A stretch of 64,000 nucleotides of DNA, taken from NCBI GenBank assembly GCA_016719295.1, contig JADKAF010000001.1:2480001-2544000 (forward strand), given 5' to 3'. Below are positions 59,267 to 64,000 of this stretch, one piece after another. A program made the position numbers and the translations under genes. How positions within the stretch are numbered: the first letter of the stretch is position 1; the number at the start of each line of letters is the position of its first letter. The notes below the pieces were generated by a model. That model had not been told where the DNA came from. It did no database searches and worked only from the letters and a program-made list of their open reading frames with translations. This stretch comes from Planctomycetota bacterium (GTDB lineage: Bacteria > Planctomycetota > UBA1135 > JADKAF01).

Positions 59267-62200
59267 TCAGTTGCTGGCCACGATCACTTGCAAGCCCGCG
59301 CTGAGCGCGAGCCCCGGCGGCGGCGCGAGCGGATCGCGCACGACGACTTGCGCGAACGCCAGCGCGCCTTGCAGCACCGGATCGGCCGGGATGGGCACGC
59401 CGATGCGAGCGCTGCCCTGCGCATCCAGCACCTGCTCGGAGGCGAGGAAGAGCTGCAGCGGATCGAGCCAGAGGGCGCAGCCCGCGCTCAGCGTCTCGAA
59501 GCCGCTCGTGGGCGAGACCAGGATCTGGCTCCAAGCGAACGGCGTCCCGCTGCGCACTTCGAGCGCATGTCTCGCGTTGCCGAGGCTCGGCGTGCCGAAG
59601 CTCTCGAGTCGCGGCGCAGCGTGCGGAGCGGCCGCGCAGCCGAAGCCGAAGGGCACAGCTAGGGCCATCGCCTCCAGCGCGAAGAGCTCGACGCCGTGCA
59701 CGCCGTCGTCGGCGGTGAAGAGCAAGGTCGAGCCGATGAGGACCGGCGGCTGGGGTCTCGAATTCGTGATCGACAGCGGACCAGGACGGAGATCGCCTTG
59801 CAGCACGGTTCCGGCTGGCGTGCCATCCGTGCGCCAAATCTCGACCCCGTGAACGCCATCATTGGCGAGGAAGAGCGCCCGCTGCGCCGCGGGCAACGCG
59901 AGGAACCACGTGTGCATCGGCACACCGGGCTCCGATCCGGGAACGAGATCCAGAAGCATCGAGGTCCCGCTCGCGGTTCCAGTGCTCGACCAGAGCTCTC
60001 GACCGTGCACGCCATCGTCGGCGCTGAAGTAGATTCGATCGCCGAGCGCGCCGAGCAAGCGCGGAGAGAAATGCGCATTCCCCGGTGCGAGCTCGAACGC
60101 GATCCGCGTGCCCGCGCTCGTCCCATCGCTCGTCCAGATCTCGTAGCCCGATGCGGCGGAGTTACTCACGAACCAGAGGGCGTCGCGCCACCAGACGTAC
60201 TCAGCTCCGTTCGCTCCGTAGGCAACCGAAGTGGGAATCGCCGTGCTGAGGTGGAGCGTGCCGCCAACCGTTCCATCGCTGCGCCAGAGACCGGCGTTCG
60301 GCAGGCCCTCCGGCGAGGCGAAGAAGATCTCGTTCGGCGTCGCGATGAGCGGGTCCAAGTTGCTCACGGATCCATGATCCGGAACTCCCGAGAGGCCCGA
60401 GAGCGGAACGGTCCCGGTCACCGTTCCATCGGTGCGCCACAGCCCCGTGGGTCCCGGAGCACCTGGCAGATCGGCGAGGAAGAACACGAGCTTGCCGCAG
60501 CGGATGAGGCCGCGAGGACGCGAGCTCGAGATCCCCGGAACGAGATCGGCGAAGAGGCGCGTTCCCACCGGCGTGCCATCGCTGATCCATAGCTCGCGAC
60601 CGCGTGCGCTGTCGTTCGCGGCGAAGAGCACCTCGGCCCCGAGCGAAACGAAGTCGAAGGGCATCGAGCTCGTGGAGCCCGCGATCAGATCCGCGAGCTG
60701 CTGCGTCCCCGTGGGCGTCCCGTCGCTCACCCAGGGCTCTTCGCCCGTCGTGCTATCCCAGCCATAGAACACGTACTTCGTTCCCGCCATCGCACCTTGC
60801 CACGGGATCAGGGTCGTTGCCCCGCGCCAAAGCCGCCGCGATCCCGCCGTGGTTCCGTCGGTACGCCAGAGCTCGCGCTGACCACCCACGAAGGCGGAGA
60901 AGAAGCCCCTCGATGACGGGTCGCCGGCGGGCGGCGATGGCGCAGAGGAAGGGGCCAGCGGACAGAAGCTTCGAACGATCTGCGTGCCGGCGGTGGTGCC
61001 GTCCGTACGCCAGAGCTGATCGAAGCTCTGTACTTCGCCCGTGAAGAAGAGGGCCGCGTTCGCGCTGAGCTCGAGCACCAAACCGGCATCGGAGCTCGCG
61101 CTGCCTGGAGCGAGATCGCGGACCATGGTCGTACCCGCCGTCGTGCCGTCGCTGACCCAGAGCTCGGAGCCGGAGGATCCATCGTCGGCGCGAAAGAGCA
61201 GCTTGCCGGCAACACGAGCGAAGCTCCGCGGCTCGGAACCTCGAACGCCAGGCCGGAGATCAGCGACGAGCCGCGTTCCCGCCGCCGTGCCATCCGTCGT
61301 CCAGAGCTCGCGACCTACGTCTCCTCTCGATGCCGAGAAGAAGACCCGTCCGCCAACACCGATGAAGTCGCGTGGCTCGACGTGCAAGGAAGCCGGCTGG
61401 GCAACGGAGCGAAGCACCGTCGGCACGCTCTGCACCCCGTCCGTCACATAGGCCAAGGTGATGCCCGGCGCACCGGCAGCGAAGTAGAGCAAGCCTCCCA
61501 CCACGCTCAGCGCTTTTGGATCCGAGGACAGCGTCGAAGCCGCGAGCTCGTATACCAGCGTCGTTCCGCGGATGCTTCCATCGGTCGCCCAGAGCTCCGT
61601 GCCCGACGCCGCCGTCCGCCCCGCGAACCAGACGCGCCCAGCGAAGCTCTCCATGCGACCCAGACCCTGTGGAACGCTCAAGCCCAGTGCCGCGCCGAGC
61701 TCGAAGGTTCCGGCCGCTGTTCCATCGGTGCGCCAGACGCGGCCATCGAAGGTCGGGAAGACCGCGACGCCGCCGAGCACCGCGAACGGACCCGGCCAAG
61801 AAGTTCCCGGCCCGGGTACGAGGTCTGCGACCAGCCGCGTTCCGCTCTCCGTGCCATCGCTGAACCAGAGCTCTGCCCCGTGGATTTCGTCGTTGGCTTG
61901 GAAGAGGATCCCGAGGCCGAACGGCGCGAAGAAGATCGGATGCGAGTCCCGCACGCCCGAGTTGAGATTGCCGAGGTAGCGCGTGCCGCTCACCGTGCCG
62001 TCGCTGCACCAGAGCTTGTCGCCGTAGCCATCGACTCCGTGGTTGAAGAAGAAGAGCCCGTTGGAGAAAACCATCTGCCGCGGCTCGCGCCCCGCGAACC
62101 ACAAGGGATCGAAGTCGCGCAGTGGTTGCGTTCCGGAGGCACTTCCGTCGCTGCGCCAGAGCTGATTGCCGCCGCCGTTCGGACGGACGGAGAAGAGCGC

Positions 62201-62377
62201 GACACCTCCAGCGACGGCGCTGCCGAGCGCGACCCTCTGAGAGCATGGAGAGTTCGCGATCTGCGTCTCCAAGTCGAGGAAGAGCCGAGGGACCCCTTGC
62301 GCCTCGAGCGGCGCGAACGAGGTCGCGATCCATCCGAGGAGAAGCGCGGCGGAGCTGCGGAACCTACGAGGGGACAT
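59267..62377 (-). CDS. Large secreted ELWxxDGT-repeat protein
   Basis: 1036 aa from the ATG at 62377 (MSPRRFRSSAALLLGWIATS), which gives a signal peptide; an upstream in-frame ATG would bury it. Nearly the whole protein is repeats of about 45-50 residues built on ELWxTDGTxxGTxxxxDLxPG, for example GAELWFSDGTESGTRLVADL, RELWTTDGTAAGTRLVADLR and GVEIWRTDGTPAGTVLQGDL. Such repeats probably form a beta-propeller or solenoid outside the cell. The C-terminal 125 residues form another domain (FGCAAAPHAAPRLESFGTPS, then SLGNARHALEVRSGTPFAWS) often seen at the end of secreted planctomycete proteins and perhaps a surface sorting or binding module. Function unknown. Confidence 0.88.
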   Translation of the reverse strand: MSPRRFRSSAALLLGWIATSFAPLEAQGVPRLFLDLETQIANSPCSQRVALGSAVAGGVALFSVRPNGGGNQLWRSDGSASGTQPLRDFDPLWFAGREPRQMVFSNGLFFFNHGVDGYGDKLWCSDGTVSGTRYLGNLNSGVRDSHPIFFAPFGLGILFQANDEIHGAELWFSDGTESGTRLVADLVPGPGTSWPGPFAVLGGVAVFPTFDGRVWRTDGTAAGTFELGAALGLSVPQGLGRMESFAGRVWFAGRTAASGTELWATDGSIRGTTLVYELAASTLSSDPKALSVVGGLLYFAAGAPGITLAYVTDGVQSVPTVLRSVAQPASLHVEPRDFIGVGGRVFFSASRGDVGRELWTTDGTAAGTRLVADLRPGVRGSEPRSFARVAGKLLFRADDGSSGSELWVSDGTTAGTTMVRDLAPGSASSDAGLVLELSANAALFFTGEVQSFDQLWRTDGTTAGTQIVRSFCPLAPSSAPSPPAGDPSSRGFFSAFVGGQRELWRTDGTTAGSRRLWRGATTLIPWQGAMAGTKYVFYGWDSTTGEEPWVSDGTPTGTQQLADLIAGSTSSMPFDFVSLGAEVLFAANDSARGRELWISDGTPVGTRLFADLVPGISSSRPRGLIRCGKLVFFLADLPGAPGPTGLWRTDGTVTGTVPLSGLSGVPDHGSVSNLDPLIATPNEIFFASPEGLPNAGLWRSDGTVGGTLHLSTAIPTSVAYGANGAEYVWWRDALWFVSNSAASGYEIWTSDGTSAGTRIAFELAPGNAHFSPRLLGALGDRIYFSADDGVHGRELWSSTGTASGTSMLLDLVPGSEPGVPMHTWFLALPAAQRALFLANDGVHGVEIWRTDGTPAGTVLQGDLRPGPLSITNSRPQPPVLIGSTLLFTADDGVHGVELFALEAMALAVPFGFGCAAAPHAAPRLESFGTPSLGNARHALEVRSGTPFAWSQILVSPTSGFETLSAGCALWLDPLQLFLASEQVLDAQGSARIGVPIPADPVLQGALAFAQVVVRDPLAPPPGLALSAGLQVIVASN

Positions 62378-62493
62378 GGGCAGAGCTCGCGACGGAGAGC
62401 CGAGCGCCTCGCTCGAGCGCAAGGCGACGACCTAGCTAGCAGAGAGGAGCTCCCCGGTCACGGCGCGTCGCTCGGATCCAGCGGACGGACTCG

Positions 62494-63000
62494 TCAGGCC
62501 CGGCTGATCTTCTGCACGAGCAAGGCCGCGAGGAAGGTGTCCGCCTCCGGGGTTCCTTGAATGCGCAGGAAGCCGCGGATCGCGTGCTCCGCTTCGTCCA
62601 CGACCGCCAGCGCCTCCCGTCGCGTCAGCTCGATGCTTCGATCGTAATCGGCCTCGATCCGACTCTGCTGTAAGTCGATGAAGACCTGCCCCACACGCAC
62701 GAGATCGCGAGACGGAGGTGCTTCGAGCAGATCCTGGATCGCTCGAGCAGGTCGTGCGCTCGCAAAGCCCGCGCAGACCTTGGCCATGACTTCGTGATGA
62801 AAGGCCCGAGAGAGATAGCCGTGCAGACGCGAGCGCCTCGACCGAGAAACCAACAGATCGCAGGCCTTGCCGACCAGGAAGTGGAAGAGCGCGTAATAGG
62901 CAGCAGAGACCGAACGGCGCAAGCTGATCTGCTTCGGCTTGGATCGCTCCCGCCGAGCGAGGAAGCGCGCTTGCTCGAGCAGATCCTCGTGGAAAGTCAT
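62494..63000 (-). CDS. HEPN-like domain protein
   Basis: 168 aa from the ATG at 63000, overlapping the upstream 88-aa gene as ATGA. It is all-helical. The segment LRRSVSAAYYALFHFLVGKA matches the first long helix of UPF0332-type HEPN proteins. HEPN proteins include RNase toxins with an Rx4-6H motif, and SRRSRLHGYLSRAFHHEVM offers several Arg-His pairs but no exact match that I would commit to. The C-terminal half is helical (VDEAEHAIRGFLRIQG). With the small partner gene it forms a two-gene unit like a toxin/antitoxin or regulatory pair; that role is inference. Confidence 0.7.
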   Translation of the reverse strand: MTFHEDLLEQARFLARRERSKPKQISLRRSVSAAYYALFHFLVGKACDLLVSRSRRSRLHGYLSRAFHHEVMAKVCAGFASARPARAIQDLLEAPPSRDLVRVGQVFIDLQQSRIEADYDRSIELTRREALAVVDEAEHAIRGFLRIQGTPEADTFLAALLVQKISRA

Positions 63001-63263
63001 GTGCCCACCTCCTCGCCCACGGCGCGAAAGCGCACATAGACCCAGCCGATCTCGGGCTCGTGAGCTGCGATCAAGCGCTCCCACACCGCTTCGCGGATCT
63101 CGTGACAGACGTCCGAGCTCAAGTCCTTCTCCTCGAGGATCGCCCAGACCCACAGAGCCGAGACGCCGCGATGATCTTCTCCGGCCCGGACGCGCCACTC
63201 CGCCACGGGCACCGAGAAGCGCATCCCGCGCAGTTCCTCCTCGACTTCGCTTTCCTTCAGCAT
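62997..63263 (-). CDS. Small protein, first gene of HEPN-like module
   Basis: 88 aa. It has an acidic start (MLKESEVEEELRGMRFSVPV), a Trp-rich middle (EWRVRAGEDHRGVSALWVWA) and ends WVYVRFRAVGEEVGT. The pattern of strands and one helix suggests a compact alpha/beta fold. It lacks nucleotidyltransferase (MNT) motifs, so the pair is not the common MNT-HEPN module. The ATGA overlap with the HEPN-like gene points to co-translation and probably a physical partner. It is not a family I recognise. Confidence 0.65.
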   Translation of the reverse strand: MLKESEVEEELRGMRFSVPVAEWRVRAGEDHRGVSALWVWAILEEKDLSSDVCHEIREAVWERLIAAHEPEIGWVYVRFRAVGEEVGT

Positions 63264-63398
63264 CGACCGTCCTCCGATCCGGCGACCGTGGGTGTAGGGA
63301 TCCTAACCGTCGCTGCGCCGGGGGTCGTACCCTCGCGGCCAGCGAACGACGGGGACGAACGAGGCAGCGGGCGGTCACGAAAGGTGCGCGGAAAATGC

Positions 63399-63424
63399 CG
63401 CGGGCCGCATGGCTGCGGCCCGCG
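63399..63424 (-). terminator. Terminator-like hairpin after gcvP
   Basis: An 11-bp perfect stem (CGCGGGCCGCA with TGCGGCCCGCG) and a 4-base loop lie 40 bases after the gcvP stop. It is followed in the minus sense by GCATTTTCC, a short T-run. It separates gcvP from the HEPN-like module on the same strand. Confidence 0.6.
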
Positions 63425-63464
63425 ACCTGCCCTCCCCGCGGAAGGCTACTCCTGCGCGCTGGGA

Positions 63465-64000
63465 TCAGCGCGCGTAGGCCTCGATCGGCGGGCAAGCGCA
63501 CACGAGGTTCTTGTCGCCATGCGCGTCGTTCACGCGCTTCACCGGCGGCCAGAACTTGTGCTCCTTCGTCCACGGCGCGGGGAAGGCCGCTTCCTCGCGC
63601 GAGTAGGGATGCGTCCACGCCGAGGCCGTGACCTCGAGCGCGGTGTGCGGCGCGTTCTTCAGAGGGTTCCGCTTCTTGTCGCTGCGCCCTTCTTCGATGG
63701 CGCGGATCTCGGCGCGGATCGCGATCAGCGCATCGCAGTAGCGATCGAGCTCTTCCTTCGACTCGCTCTCGGTGGGCTCGATCATGAGCGTGCCCGCGAC
63801 GGGCCACGACATCGTCGGCGCGTGGAAGCCGTAGTCCATCAGGCGCTTCGCCACGTCGACGGCCTCGATGCCGGCGCTCTGCTTCAGCGGGCGCAGATCG
63901 AGGATGCACTCGTGCGCGACGAGGCCGTTCTGGCCCGTGTAGACGAGCGGGAAGTGCGGCGCCAAGCGCTGCGCCATGTAGTTGGCATTCAGGATCGCGA
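63465..64000 (-). CDS. gcvP: Glycine dehydrogenase (decarboxylating), C-terminal part
   Basis: The window holds the last 178 codons; the gene runs off the right edge. AILNANYMAQRLAPHFPLVY, then HECILDLRPLKQSAGIEAVD, the strongly conserved DYGFHAPTMSWPVAGTLMIE PTESESKEELDRYCDALIAI region and the C-terminal AWTHPYSREEAAFPAPW are diagnostic of GcvP, the pyridoxal-phosphate P-protein of the glycine cleavage system. The catalytic PLP lysine is outside the window. Whether it is the one-chain or two-chain (GcvPB) form cannot be told here. Its 200-base downstream gap holds only a terminator hairpin. Confidence 0.95.
   Translation of the reverse strand, partial: AILNANYMAQRLAPHFPLVYTGQNGLVAHECILDLRPLKQSAGIEAVDVAKRLMDYGFHAPTMSWPVAGTLMIEPTESESKEELDRYCDALIAIRAEIRAIEEGRSDKKRNPLKNAPHTALEVTASAWTHPYSREEAAFPAPWTKEHKFWPPVKRVNDAHGDKNLVCACPPIEAYAR

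Overview
The window is GC-rich DNA (by eye about two thirds G+C, with strong G/C preference at third codon positions) and densely coding on both strands. I recognise no rRNA, tRNA, CRISPR array, prophage or plasmid genes. The gene content points to a bacterium of the phylum Planctomycetota, probably a deep, high-GC lineage. The indications are: an ECF sigma factor directly upstream of a membrane Ser/Thr kinase; a secreted protein joining a DUF1080 domain, a beta-propeller and a planctomycete-type C-terminal haem domain; a long ELWxxDGT-repeat protein; a double-length UvrA; FHA-like domain proteins; and many secreted or membrane proteins of unknown role. The assignment is inference from family distribution.

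Layout. 1-7.6 kb (minus): uvrD-type helicase, a sigma-54 activator lacking a DNA-binding domain, an FHA-like/CAP membrane protein, a second FHA-like membrane protein and the start of a secreted protein. 7.7-9.7 kb (plus): acpS and an acyl-CoA synthetase. 9.7-10.9 kb (minus): a thioredoxin-fold protein whose frame is interrupted by one UGA exactly where the first active-site Cys should be, followed by a SECIS-like hairpin. 11.2-12.7 kb: a RAYT-type transposase between long inverted repeats. 12.8-19.4 kb: DUF2058 protein, pnp, a hypothetical, topA, ogt. 19.4-24.1 kb (minus): leucine-type dehydrogenase, then an overlapping flippase/GT2/GT4 set for surface glycan export. 24.2-27.6 kb: DinG/XPD-type helicase and a small exported protein. 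27.7-31 kb: Ser/Thr kinase with an FGE-like sensor domain and its ECF sigma factor. 31.3-36.9 kb: tandem UvrA. 37.2-41.5 kb: UbiA-like membrane protein, a PDZ/carboxypeptidase-regulatory protein, small ORFs. 41.5-54.3 kb: a second, larger glycan region (GT-C transferase, GT2, two methyltransferases, GT2-GT4 fusion, radical SAM enzyme, UDP-GlcNAc 2-epimerase, alpha-barrel protein), interrupted by an 81-nt near-perfect palindrome and a pair of secreted proteins. 54.4-57.6 kb: DUF1080/haem protein. 57.6 kb: a 73-codon SelW-like (Rdx) selenoprotein gene that ordinary gene calling misses. 57.9-64 kb: DUF4956 protein, a broken gene, the ELWxxDGT protein, a two-gene HEPN-like module and the 3' part of gcvP.

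The most notable result is two independent candidate selenoprotein genes, each with an in-frame UGA at a redox-active position and a hairpin at the spacing expected of a bacterial SECIS. Together they imply that this organism decodes UGA as selenocysteine, although no selA/selB/selC/selD gene lies in the window. Gene order is otherwise housekeeping DNA maintenance and RNA turnover genes interleaved with two surface-polysaccharide regions and planctomycete-style signalling and secreted proteins.
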